Below, piece by piece: positions 1 through 7,139 of a stretch of 23,971 bases of DNA. This stretch comes from a virus. The stretch covers positions 1 through 23,971 of IMG/VR virus record IMGVR_UViG_3300048927_000740, one strand, 5' to 3'. The notes under the pieces are model-generated. The model did not search any database, was not told where the DNA came from, and saw only the letters and a list, made by a program, of their open reading frames with translations. The position numbers and the translations under genes were made by a program. Numbering within the stretch: the stretch's first letter is position 1; each line of letters starts with the position of its first letter.

Positions 1-624
1 GCCTTCGCCTAAACCGAGGTTTTTGAGAACGTCAGCAATCAGCCCGGCGTCTTTGATTTCTGCCAGGGCATTTGCGATCTGCAGGTACTGGCTGTGGGGG
101 TTATCAGCATCGATATGCTTTTTCATTACGCCGTCAGCGTATGCCTTTACCTCGATCACGGCATCATCAACATACTTGCGCGTCGCCAGCACTACTGATG
201 GATCAATTTTCAGCGTGACGGCCGCTGTGCTGTTCACGATTAAAATCATGCGCACGGTCTGCGTCCGCCCGCTGCCTTCAGCCAGTTGCGGCTTATAGGT
301 TTCCGGGCAGTTAGCAACGGCAATCAGCACGCCGTCGGCATCATACAGGCCGATTTCGCGGATCCAGAAACCGCCGTCACTCTCCGGGATAACCTGCTCG
401 GCGATAATCTGGCTACTGTTTACCGCGTCAACGGTCAGGGAATTAAGCTGCGCGCGACGCTTCTCGCCGATGAGCTTTGTCTGTGCCGTGTCAGGCGTCG
501 GCAGCGTGCCCCCTCCATCACCCAGGGCCATTGAGGTGATATCTACTTTAGTGCCGAGCGCAGCGGCGTTTGCCAGCTTAGCCGCGCCCTGGTTGGTCAA
601 CAGACCAAAATATTTTGTCGTCAT
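1..624 (-). CDS. H: Tail fibre protein gpH, N-terminal part (runs off window)
   Basis: This frame is open from the ATG at 624 to the window edge, 208 codons with no stop, so the gene is partial. The N-terminus (MTTKYFGLLTNQGAAKLANA) is the conserved start of P2-type side tail fibres (the DUF3751 tail-collar region), which attaches the fibre to the baseplate through gpI/gpJ. The distal receptor-binding part lies outside the window. The start codon overlaps the stop of gene I in an ATGA arrangement, as expected for translational coupling within the V-W-J-I-H late operon. The family assignment is confident from the N-terminus and the gene order; host specificity cannot be judged. Confidence 0.93.
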   Translation of the reverse strand, partial: MTTKYFGLLTNQGAAKLANAAALGTKVDITSMALGDGGGTLPTPDTAQTKLIGEKRRAQLNSLTVDAVNSSQIIAEQVIPESDGGFWIREIGLYDADGVLIAVANCPETYKPQLAEGSGRTQTVRMILIVNSTAAVTLKIDPSVVLATRKYVDDAVIEVKAYADGVMKKHIDADNPHSQYLQIANALAEIKDAGLIADVLKNLGLGEG

Positions 625-1229
625 GCGCTCACTTCCGTCAGGTCAATAAGATGCACCGCCGCGCCGGAATAGACCGGCCCGCCGACGCTGATGAGTTCAG
701 GGGTGTAAGGGTAAACAGTCAGCTCGTCGCCGCTGTAGCTGGCAACGGCGACCGGCAGCGTGCCGTTAGTATCGAGATTAATGGACAGGCCGATAAGGTG
801 ACGGCTGCAGGGCTTGGCGTCAGCTATCAGGCGCTCCAGTTCGTTATACATTTCCTCGGTAATGCCGGTATCAAGTACGCCTACATCCAGCCGGAATGTG
901 CCAGGCGCTTCGCCGGTTTTCCACCACTCGATTATTTTGATGAGATAGCCCAGCGGCTCAACGACGCGGCGGATAGCGCCTATCGTGCCCTTGTGTCGGT
1001 GCACGTACTGCGAGGCAGCAACCACGGCGCGCTTTGTCGATTCAGGCCAGGCTGAATCCCAGCGGTCAACTGACCACGCCCACGCCAGATAGGGCAGAAG
1101 CTCCACCGGGCAAGTGTACGGATTCCACAACTGGCGCAGCGGCACGCTCATCGCGCCGGGGCTTGCCAGCGCCTCGGCGGCAGCAATCTCAAGCGCTGAA
1201 GAGCCGGTCGGCAGCAGGCGATCACTCAT
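621..1229 (-). CDS. I: Baseplate/tail protein gpI
   Basis: The 202-residue product is a P2 gpI-type baseplate component (phage tail protein I family). It works with J and W to build the baseplate wedge that holds the fibres. The motif LWNPYTCPVELLPYLAWAWS, followed by DRW and a stretch around KGTIGAIRRVVEPLGY, is typical of the family. I choose the ATG at 1229 over an in-frame TTG at 1241, because GGAGG stands five bases before the ATG. The gene overlaps the 3' end of J by eight bases and the start of H by four. It is somewhat longer than P2 gpI (about 176 residues). Confidence 0.94.
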   Translation of the reverse strand: MSDRLLPTGSSALEIAAAEALASPGAMSVPLRQLWNPYTCPVELLPYLAWAWSVDRWDSAWPESTKRAVVAASQYVHRHKGTIGAIRRVVEPLGYLIKIIEWWKTGEAPGTFRLDVGVLDTGITEEMYNELERLIADAKPCSRHLIGLSINLDTNGTLPVAVASYSGDELTVYPYTPELISVGGPVYSGAAVHLIDLTEVSA

Positions 1230-2130
1230 CCGATCCTCCAACTGTCAGCGTGTAGCCTGTGCAGTAAGCGGCCTGCGTTTTGTCGAGCACCACATCAGCC
1301 GATGGCTTAATCAGGTTGACGCGCTGCACGCCCTCAACGTGCATGGCGGCATACAACGCAGACAGGCGAATGTCTCGGCCGAGGCGCTTCTGCGCAGTAA
1401 CGTAGGCGGCGAGCTTTGCCTCAGAGGCGGCGCGGATCGGCTCCGCTTCCGGCCCCGGATAGAGGTACAGCTCTGCCACGATTTCATAATTCACAATGTG
1501 TGCTGACTGCACCGTCACCCGGTCGGCAACCGGGCGCACGTCTTCGTCATTGAGCGCAGCGCTAACCACGGCCAGCAGCTCATCACTCGCCATGCCGCTG
1601 CCCTCACGCGCGAGCACTGTCACCGTGACCACTGAAGGCGACGGGCTGATGGCTGAGGCATCGGCTACGCGGCCGTCAGCACTTTTGGCATGGTACTCAT
1701 AAGCGCCGGTCGGCCCGGCCACGCTCAGCCCTTCAAAAGCGGAGGCGATGCGCAGCCGGAAATCATCGTTACTTTCCATCACTGCGGGGGTTGGCGGAAT
1801 GGTTGTATCGTCGGCCGGGGTAATGGTCAGGCGGGGTACGCCATTATTCACGCCGAGCTGGTCAAGGTCGCCATCCAGCGCATACGCAACCATGACGGCT
1901 TTTGCCGCCTCGTTGATGCGCTGGCGCAGGATCAGCTCACGGTAGGCATTTTCCTGCAGCAGCTTAACGATGGGTTCCGACTCCAGCGTCAGCGTGCGGG
2001 CGACGGCGTCCTGCTGGTCAGCAGGGTAAAGGGAAATCAGCGTAGCCTTTCGCTCGGCCAGCAGGGTCTCATAGTCCAGCGACTCCACCACATTGGGCGC
2101 GGGCAGCTGGCTCAGGTCGATAGTTGCCAT
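1222..2130 (-). CDS. J: Baseplate assembly protein gpJ
   Basis: The product has 302 residues, the same length as P2 gpJ as I recall it, and belongs to the Baseplate_J family. It begins MATIDLSQLPAPNVVESLDY and includes the conserved stretch LILRQRINEAAKAVMVAYA near residues 65-85. In contractile tails, J-like proteins form the peripheral wedge between the W (gp25-like) protein and the fibres. The gene follows W with a short gap, and its end overlaps I. It lies in ordinary GC-rich phage DNA with no sign of damage. Confidence 0.95.
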   Translation of the reverse strand: MATIDLSQLPAPNVVESLDYETLLAERKATLISLYPADQQDAVARTLTLESEPIVKLLQENAYRELILRQRINEAAKAVMVAYALDGDLDQLGVNNGVPRLTITPADDTTIPPTPAVMESNDDFRLRIASAFEGLSVAGPTGAYEYHAKSADGRVADASAISPSPSVVTVTVLAREGSGMASDELLAVVSAALNDEDVRPVADRVTVQSAHIVNYEIVAELYLYPGPEAEPIRAASEAKLAAYVTAQKRLGRDIRLSALYAAMHVEGVQRVNLIKPSADVVLDKTQAAYCTGYTLTVGGSDE

Positions 2131-2134
2131 AGTC

Positions 2135-2485
2135 TCAGCTCACAGGAACGGTTAAGGAAAAAGGCTGCGCGCTGTCGGTGCGGTTGCCTGACAGCTCAAC
2201 CACCATTGCGCCGTTGATATCCGACTCAAAGCTGATGGCGGTCAGCTTTACGCGCGGCTCCCATTTCAGGATCGCCATATAGCAGGCCGACATAATCTGC
2301 AGGCGCAGCGCCTCGTTTTGCGGCTGGTCAATCAGGGCGGATAAAAGCGAGCCATACTGGCGGCGCATCACCCTTGAGCCGAGCGGGGTCAGCAGAATGT
2401 CACGCACCGACTGCCGGATGTGATCGAGGTCGGTCAGCGTGCCGCCGGTTTCCCGGTTCATGCCGATATATTTTGCGGTTGTCAT
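2135..2485 (-). CDS. W: Baseplate wedge protein gpW (gp25-like)
   Basis: The 116-residue product is a GPW/gp25 family baseplate wedge protein with lysozyme-like fold ancestry. It is essential for nucleating sheath assembly. The signature stretch LDHIRQSVRDILLTPLGSRV with RRQYGS just after is clearly visible at residues 20-46. The length matches P2 gpW (115 residues). The start overlaps the 3' end of V by four bases, so the V-W pair is probably translationally coupled. Confidence 0.95.
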   Translation of the reverse strand: MTTAKYIGMNRETGGTLTDLDHIRQSVRDILLTPLGSRVMRRQYGSLLSALIDQPQNEALRLQIMSACYMAILKWEPRVKLTAISFESDINGAMVVELSGNRTDSAQPFSLTVPVS

Positions 2486-3066
2486 ATCGGTTCCCCTGTC
2501 TGGCCGCCGCTGTCGCCAGGGTGTTTATGCTTATCCAGAACTTTGCCGTTTGATGAAAGTTTGCCGCCGGTATGCGTCACGTCGCCTTTCATCGTTGCGC
2601 CCTTTGTGACTTCCAACTGCGCAGTTTTGAGCAGCGTTGTGCATTCCACTTCGGGCGAGTCGAACAGGATTTTTACCGCCGCTTTTATGGTTGCTGTCTG
2701 TATGCCGGTTGCGGTCAGCGCGCCGGTTTCCGGCTCGTACTCGATCACCGCGCCGTCAGGAAATGACCAGTGCAGCGCATCGGCCGAGGTAGACGGAGCC
2801 GGGTTGTCATCCGAGAAAATGCCCGGCAGCACAAAGCCGGTATCGAGTTCGCCGCCGAGGCACAGAACAAGCACCTGCTCACCCACTGACGGCGCATTCC
2901 AGGAGCGGGTTTTACCCGCGCGGGCGTTCAGCCAGTGCAGCCAGTTGGTTGTGTTTTTTCCTGTATCGACACGGCATAGCCCGTCGTCGAGATTGACGGC
3001 CGACACTGTTCCGATGCGGATCAGGTTGCGCAGCAGGCGCTGGATTTCAAAAATTTGCTCGTTCAT
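2482..3066 (-). CDS. V: Baseplate spike protein gpV
   Basis: The 194-residue product is the membrane-piercing spike at the tip of the tail tube, a trimer with an OB-fold followed by a beta-helix. The OB-fold region shows SVGEQVLVLCLGGELDTGFV and the helix region contains DGAVIEYEPETG. The C-terminal tip has the HKHPGDSGG motif; H180 and H182 correspond to the iron-binding HxH of the P2 spike. P2 gpV has about 211 residues, so this one is slightly shorter in the middle. No convincing Shine-Dalgarno sequence stands before the ATG at 3066. The upstream DNA is the AT-rich flank of the cargo gene, so the native leader may have been replaced. Confidence 0.95.
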   Translation of the reverse strand: MNEQIFEIQRLLRNLIRIGTVSAVNLDDGLCRVDTGKNTTNWLHWLNARAGKTRSWNAPSVGEQVLVLCLGGELDTGFVLPGIFSDDNPAPSTSADALHWSFPDGAVIEYEPETGALTATGIQTATIKAAVKILFDSPEVECTTLLKTAQLEVTKGATMKGDVTHTGGKLSSNGKVLDKHKHPGDSGGQTGEPI

Positions 3067-3155
3067 GGCAAGATAATGAAGCAGGGCAATTCAAGACACA
3101 AAACCATGTCGTATGGTGGTCTACTAACAAACACAATTATTATTTGGGTGAATGT
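3067..3155. promoter_or_regulatory. Divergent intergenic region between V and the cargo gene
   Basis: These 89 bp separate two divergent starts, so they should hold the late promoter for the V operon (PV in P2) and a promoter for the cargo gene. On the minus strand, TGT and ACC stand 12 bp apart around 3119-3136. This is close to, but not a full match for, the TGT-N12-ACA half-site spacing of Ogr/Delta-activated late promoters. A short hairpin (ACCAT, five-base loop, ATGGT at 3103-3117) is also visible. For the cargo gene, GGTGA at 3147-3151 serves the ATG at 3156. I could not assign a convincing -35/-10 pair. Confidence 0.35.
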
Positions 3156-4223
3156 ATGCAGGATTTTTTTACGTTAAGTAATGTTCAGAATGTGATTGCT
3201 TATTATCGCAATATGATCAATAACCTTACGCCAGAAAACTCTTTTGAAAAAAACAGGAATGAACATATTTCTACAATGCTTGCCTCATTTTCAAGAAATG
3301 CCCAACAGTGGGATCAAAAGGTACAAGTTAACATTAATTATATAGGTGATAGGTTTTATAATGAATTGCAAGCTAAAGAGTCTAACAAAGATTCTGTAGA
3401 TGAGATTTTTTCCAGCTGCTTTAGGTTTTTACTTGAATACTATATAAATATGCCAGGCGAACTTGGCCACCCTTTAGGTTCTATCAAGTCATTTGCCATA
3501 CATCACCTTGATGATTTTACTGATTCTACGAAGAATCAAATCGAATATGCCCTAAGAGAGATGCCAATAAACATCCTTAAAGACATTTTGCATAATGCAG
3601 ACTTTAAAGCTCTAAGAGAATTGCCGTCAATAACAAAACATACTGAAACACTAAAAGAACAGTGGAATACTGAGCTGAAAGACAGGATTGAAAAAATAGA
3701 TGACCTAAAAGAAACCCTGAAAGAATATGAGCATGCTTTCAATTTCGCAGGTTTATTCAAGGGTTTTCTCGACTTAGGCAATAGTAAGAAAAAAGAAGCT
3801 CGCTCAGGAAAAGTACTCCTTGTAGGTTTAGCAATGATGGTTCCAGTGCCTATCATATTTGAAACTGCGTACTTTGTTTTTAGAGACGTAACGTTCGCCT
3901 CAGCTTGGGATTTGATTAAGATATTACCCGCTGCATCAATGTCTTTGTTGTTAATTTACTTCTTTCGAATATCTCTTAGGAATTATAATTCCTTAAAGGC
4001 CCAACTATTGCAAATTGAGTTAAGAAAAACCCTTTGTCAGTTCATACAAAGCTATGCTGATTACAGCAAAGAAATTAAAAGCAAAGAGCATAACCCGCTT
4101 GATAAATTCGAAGACGTTATATTTTCGAATATCATGACTGCTGAAGAGAAAATACCATCGACATTTGATGGCGTTGATCAGCTTGCTAACATGATTAAAG
4201 CCATTAAGGGATCGAAGGGCTAA
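3156..4223 (+). CDS. Unrecognised cargo (moron) protein with two central membrane helices
   Basis: I do not recognise this 355-residue protein. Residues 1-160 look soluble and helical, with a striking GELGHPLGS stretch. Residues about 165-198 are rich in charged heptad-like sequence (probable coiled coil). Two hydrophobic segments at about 219-243 and 253-275 look like a transmembrane hairpin, and a charged helical tail follows. The ATG at 3156 is preferred over an in-frame TTG at 3144, because GGTGA lies about five bases before it. The DNA is much more AT-rich than the flanking V and S genes, and the gene runs against both. Its stop codon overlaps the stop of S. This is the profile of a horizontally acquired accessory gene expressed from the prophage. 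An anti-phage or superinfection-exclusion role is a guess from position and topology only. Confidence 0.85.
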   Translation: MQDFFTLSNVQNVIAYYRNMINNLTPENSFEKNRNEHISTMLASFSRNAQQWDQKVQVNINYIGDRFYNELQAKESNKDSVDEIFSSCFRFLLEYYINMPGELGHPLGSIKSFAIHHLDDFTDSTKNQIEYALREMPINILKDILHNADFKALRELPSITKHTETLKEQWNTELKDRIEKIDDLKETLKEYEHAFNFAGLFKGFLDLGNSKKKEARSGKVLLVGLAMMVPVPIIFETAYFVFRDVTFASAWDLIKILPAASMSLLLIYFFRISLRNYNSLKAQLLQIELRKTLCQFIQSYADYSKEIKSKEHNPLDKFEDVIFSNIMTAEEKIPSTFDGVDQLANMIKAIKGSKG

Positions 4224-4675
4224 TAAGAACGGTTTAGATAATTTATTACATAATCCTCAACCATAATGATGTCATGGCTATTCATTCCTAATAGTTGCCT
4301 AGCCTCGTATCGAACCTCCTTACCTTTACGTGACGGCCGGTCGCGCAGCCCGTAATGATGCACGCGGGCCATGCGCTGCACGTTGCCCGCAAACTCGATC
4401 ACAGCCTCATTCGGGCTGGCCTGTGTTTTCAGGTATTTAGCCGTGCGCAGCTTTGCAAACATCTCGCGCTTTATGCGGCCCTTTTTGCTGCGCACCGGCT
4501 GCGCTTTACGAGGCTTAAACGGCGTGCCGTCAGGTGCCTGCTGGCGCTTGATGTTCTGCTGCTGACTCGCGCGCAGCTTGCGGCCAATACTGCGCGCCAT
4601 TTCTTTACGCGCCGGGGCTGACAGGCTGTTGATAAGCGCCTCCAGACGGTCATTTACCATCTGCAGCTCGCTCAT
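4220..4675 (-). CDS. S: Tail completion protein gpS, possibly with a replaced 3' end
   Basis: The 151-residue product matches P2 gpS (150 residues), a tail completion protein needed for joining heads and tails. The basic central region (RKLRASQQQNIKRQQAPDG, then KPRKAQPVRSKKGR) and HHYGLRDRPSR are characteristic. The first three quarters of the gene are GC-rich. From about 4325 down to the stop the DNA turns AT-rich like the cargo gene next to it, and the two genes meet tail to tail with overlapping stop codons (TAG at 4220-4222 on the minus strand, TAA at 4221-4223 on the plus). The last 35 codons were therefore probably brought in with the cargo cassette. The start overlaps the stop of R. 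Confidence 0.93.
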   Translation of the reverse strand: MSELQMVNDRLEALINSLSAPARKEMARSIGRKLRASQQQNIKRQQAPDGTPFKPRKAQPVRSKKGRIKREMFAKLRTAKYLKTQASPNEAVIEFAGNVQRMARVHHYGLRDRPSRKGKEVRYEARQLLGMNSHDIIMVEDYVINYLNRSY

Positions 4676-5139
4676 GTCTGTAACTCGCTGACCAGCTCGC
4701 CCTTAACGTAAAGCTGCACCGGCCGGGCGTCATTCTCCGGCAGCGGGTTCTCGCCGACGTGGGTCACGTGCAGCCCGTCGTCGGCCTGCTTCACGATCAC
4801 GCGCTCGCTCAGCTGCAGCTCAATGCTGATATCGCTGGCCGTGTCGCTGATAACATCCGCCTCAAAGGTGAAGCCTGTCCGGCGCTTTTCCTCGCTTGCC
4901 ATAATGTCGGGTTCATTCGTTCGCAGCCAGGCAAGCAGCGGCACGATCAGCAGGTCGATGTTACCGGCGTAGTCGGTAATAACCATGTTAAGCCGGTACT
5001 GGTATTCAAACGACAGCGAGCTGGCAAGCGTCGAGACGATGCGCCCGCTGTCGATAAACACGTTCAGCGCGTCAGGGTTTCGCTGCAGCTCCGGCACGCT
5101 GTCGGTCAGTGTCTGGCGCAGTTGTTGGGGTTTCAGCAT
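4672..5139 (-). CDS. R: Tail completion protein gpR
   Basis: The 155-residue product has the length of P2 gpR and its typical opening MLKPQQLRQTLTDSVPELQR, followed by NPDALNVFIDSGRI. R acts with S in tail completion and head-tail joining. AGGAG stands seven bases before the ATG. The first 68 bases overlap the end of lysC in another frame, and its stop overlaps the start of S. Confidence 0.94.
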   Translation of the reverse strand: MLKPQQLRQTLTDSVPELQRNPDALNVFIDSGRIVSTLASSLSFEYQYRLNMVITDYAGNIDLLIVPLLAWLRTNEPDIMASEEKRRTGFTFEADVISDTASDISIELQLSERVIVKQADDGLHVTHVGENPLPENDARPVQLYVKGELVSELQT

Positions 5140-5392
5140 CGTGCTGCTCCTGGCAGTCTTTAATTATTTCGACCTGCAGCCCGCAGGCGGCGAGTGCGGC
5201 CTCAAGCTGGCGATTGTCCGCCGCCAGATCGCCCGCCATTTTAAGGCTGTTTCCCGGCACCGGGCAGCTTGTCACGCGCGGACACCCAATCCAGATAATC
5301 TCTGGCGCTGGCGAAGGCCGGACGGGCGTGCAGCCGGATAACATCGTCAGGCAGAGCAGCAGCAGACCAGTCACGCAGTATCGGATTCGCAT
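5072..5392 (-). CDS. lysC: Outer-membrane spanin lipoprotein LysC (Rz1-like)
   Basis: The 106-residue product starts with a short basic N-terminus and a hydrophobic stretch, ending in the lipobox L18-S19-G20-C21. It would be processed to an outer-membrane lipoprotein with C21 as the acylated residue. The mature part begins proline-rich (PVRPSPAPE), as in Rz1-type o-spanins. It would pair with LysB across the periplasm to fuse inner and outer membranes at lysis. The gene starts inside lysB in a different frame and runs 68 bases into R, the classic nested Rz/Rz1 arrangement. The C-terminal third overlaps the R start region and may be poorly constrained. Confidence 0.85.
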   Translation of the reverse strand: MRIRYCVTGLLLLCLTMLSGCTPVRPSPAPEIIWIGCPRVTSCPVPGNSLKMAGDLAADNRQLEAALAACGLQVEIIKDCQEQHDAETPTTAPDTDRQRAGAAAKP

Positions 5393-5663
5393 CGGTTTCT
5401 CTCTGTATGGTCATTTCACGGTTAAGCGCGGCCGTGCTGACGCGCCCCTGCATCAGCCGCAGCTCGGCCTCACGCTTCTGGCTGGCCCTCGCATCGGCAT
5501 CCAGCCGGGCTATTGCCCTGTCGCGGCTCTCGATACCGGCTGACAGCGTGCCGATAATGCGCTGTGCGCTGGTCAGGTCGTCTCTGGCTTCTTTCCACTG
5601 CCAGCCGGTTACGCCCAGCGCCAGCAGAGCCACGGCCAGAAGCAGAGCTATCAGGCGCGTCAT
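5241..5663 (-). CDS. lysB: Inner-membrane spanin LysB (Rz-like)
   Basis: The 140-residue product has one N-terminal membrane helix (about residues 4-20, LIALLLAVALLALGVTG). A long charged helical region follows (about 24-90, coiled coil), then a short C-terminal tail. This is the topology of an i-spanin, and the length matches P2 LysB (141). Its start overlaps the endolysin stop (ATGA), and lysC lies partly inside it. No lysA-like antiholin gene is present between the endolysin and lysB, unlike in P2. Confidence 0.92.
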   Translation of the reverse strand: MTRLIALLLAVALLALGVTGWQWKEARDDLTSAQRIIGTLSAGIESRDRAIARLDADARASQKREAELRLMQGRVSTAALNREMTIQRETDANPILRDWSAAALPDDVIRLHARPAFASARDYLDWVSARDKLPGAGKQP

Positions 5664-6169
5664 GACACACCCCGCAGACAGTAGGCTGTCTCATTCGCGC
5701 GGCGGTTTTCCAGCCCGCGATTTCTCACGCCCTTAACGAACACCCAGCGCCGCAGCTCGTTACAGGCATCAGACCAGTGCTGCAGCCGGATATACCGGGC
5801 AAAGGTCGAGCTGCAGGCCGCGCGCACGCCGACGTTAAAGGCGAATGACACGGCCGTGTCATAGACCGGCTGTGGCATATCGCTGCGCATACAGGCATCT
5901 ATCCCGCGCTCGACGCGCATCACGTCATACACCAGATTAACCGCCGCCTGCCGCTCGCTGACCTGGCTTTGCGGCGTTACGCCCTCTGTGTGACCGATAC
6001 CGTTCGTCCAGACTCCGGCACTGCACTGATAGGGCGAGGTGCGGCACCCCTCGGCGTTGGCGATGAGCGCAAGCCCGGCCTCGGACGTTTTCAGGGTTTT
6101 GAACTGAGGCAGCAGCGCGGCAATCGCCAGCACGGCCACGACGGCGCAGCGTTTAACGGTCTGGCTCAA
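5660..6169 (-). CDS. SAR endolysin (glycoside hydrolase 24 lysozyme)
   Basis: The 169-residue lysozyme cleaves peptidoglycan at lysis and takes the place of gene K of P2. The catalytic set reads E40-(8)-C49-(5)-T55, matching the T4 lysozyme E-D-T spacing but with Cys in place of Asp, as in P1 Lyz. Residues 8-20 (CAVVAVLAIAALL) form a weakly hydrophobic, alanine-rich signal-arrest-release segment followed by PQFKTLKTSE, so export needs no holin. C8, C42 and C49 sit like P1 Lyz C13, C44 and C51. This suggests activation by disulfide exchange when the SAR segment leaves the membrane. The start is TTG at 6169 with GGGGTG six bases upstream; no nearby ATG fits. It overlaps the holin gene by 17 bases. 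Confidence 0.93.
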   Translation of the reverse strand: MSQTVKRCAVVAVLAIAALLPQFKTLKTSEAGLALIANAEGCRTSPYQCSAGVWTNGIGHTEGVTPQSQVSERQAAVNLVYDVMRVERGIDACMRSDMPQPVYDTAVSFAFNVGVRAACSSTFARYIRLQHWSDACNELRRWVFVKGVRNRGLENRRANETAYCLRGVS

Positions 6170-6383
6170 GGTTCACCCCCCGCAGGCGCTGCAGCTCGTA
6201 GGTTTTGCGGCGGTAATGCCAGTTGATAAAGAACGTCGCCACGTTAGTGATAAGCGTGATAACCGCCACGCCGGAACCGACCATAAAGGCGATATCCTGC
6301 GGCGTATGACGGCCGAACCACATCAGGATGAGGCCAATCAGGTAGTTGATCACAGAGCTGATTTTTTCCATTTTTAGTCCCAC
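6153..6383 (-). CDS. Pinholin-like holin with possible dual start
   Basis: This small protein (76 residues from GTG 6383, 72 from ATG 6371) has two membrane segments, about residues 9-24 and 31-54. A charged C-terminus (NWHYRRKTYELQRLR) follows. The MEKIS start and the PQD between the segments resemble the phage 21 S holin family, which forms small pinholes that depolarise the membrane. That fits its position immediately before a SAR endolysin. The long form would begin MGLKMEK, adding a Lys before the normal start much as MKSMDK does in S21, where the longer product is an antiholin. The ATG has GTGGGA six bases upstream. The GTG has only a distant AGGTG, so the dual start is tentative. Confidence 0.85.
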   Translation of the reverse strand: MGLKMEKISSVINYLIGLILMWFGRHTPQDIAFMVGSGVAVITLITNVATFFINWHYRRKTYELQRLRGVNLEPDR

Positions 6384-6577
6384 AGGTTGACGGTTTCACC
6401 TGCTGAAGATTCAGGCAGATCGGGCAGCGTCACCTCGCAGCCGTGTGGCAGCACCGGCCCGCTTTCGGCGAGGCCCGGATTAGCCGCATAAACCAGTTCG
6501 ACGGCCTGACCGGTTCGCCCGTAATAGCGCTGACAGATTTCGTCAACGGTATCGCCCTGCTGCGCGTAAACGTTCAT
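6374..6577 (-). CDS. X: Tail protein gpX (LysM-like)
   Basis: The 67-residue product is P2 gpX, the small tail protein with a LysM-like fold. The sequence GDTVDEICQRYYGRTGQAVE followed by VYAANPGLAE is the LysM signature, and LPHGCEVTLPDLP forms its C-terminal strand. The length is identical to P2 gpX as I recall it. Its ATG overlaps the stop of L (TGATG), and its end overlaps the possible GTG start of the holin. Confidence 0.95.
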   Translation of the reverse strand: MNVYAQQGDTVDEICQRYYGRTGQAVELVYAANPGLAESGPVLPHGCEVTLPDLPESSAGETVNLWD

Positions 6578-7047
6578 CAGAGCAGATCCACAATGCAGCC
6601 AGGCTTACCGGCGATGCGGCTGATGCTGAATCGCGCGTCGCGCCAGTACTCGTCGGCGCTCGCCTCAATTTCGCCCGCTTTTTTCGTGCCGCTTGCGTCG
6701 TAGCCGCGATAGCGCTCGACGATGGTGGCGGCAGTCAGCGCGCCGACGGCGGCAAGGTAGGCCGTAATCTTTTCGCTCTCGCCGTCGAGCGATTCCGCAG
6801 GCACGTCGGCCAGTGCCTTAAAGCCCGCGGCCATCTGCGCGGCGCGCCAGTCGTACAGCTCGGCGTTAACTTCTGAAATCGCCGTCTTCACGGCAAGGCG
6901 CAGGCGCTGCGCCGTGACCGTTCCCTCATAGCGCAGCGAATCGCGCAGCTGCTGCAGGTCAACGTCAGGCCAGAAAAACGTATTCTTTACCGGCGGCTCG
7001 GCAGCGTCTGCCGGTCGCGGGGCGGGGATAACAACCGTGTTATTCAT
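6577..7047 (-). CDS. L: Head completion/stabilisation protein gpL
   Basis: The 156-residue product is the P2 gpL-type head completion protein, which seals the filled head for tail attachment. Recognisable parts are FFWPDVDLQQLRDSLRYEGT, RLAVKTAISEVNAELYDWR and the C-terminal ADEYWRDARFSISRIAGKP. I start it at the ATG 7047, which has AAAGG six bases upstream, rather than at an in-frame GTG at 7092. The longer reading adds 15 residues without a ribosome binding site. Confidence 0.94.
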   Translation of the reverse strand: MNNTVVIPAPRPADAAEPPVKNTFFWPDVDLQQLRDSLRYEGTVTAQRLRLAVKTAISEVNAELYDWRAAQMAAGFKALADVPAESLDGESEKITAYLAAVGALTAATIVERYRGYDASGTKKAGEIEASADEYWRDARFSISRIAGKPGCIVDLL

Positions 7048-7139
7048 AATCGGCCTTTGAAATAGGTGGGCGGTGGAGGACGGAGCAGACACTGAAAGTG
7101 CGTTGCCGTCCTGCCGCCCGTGCGCGGGGTCGCGTTCGG

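Noticed and set aside
3067-3140. Possible remnant of the original S 3' end just before V (reads ALLHYLA on the minus strand)
   Set aside because: Only seven codons resemble an S end, they follow a stop codon and run into V without a stop of their own, so chance is the better explanation.
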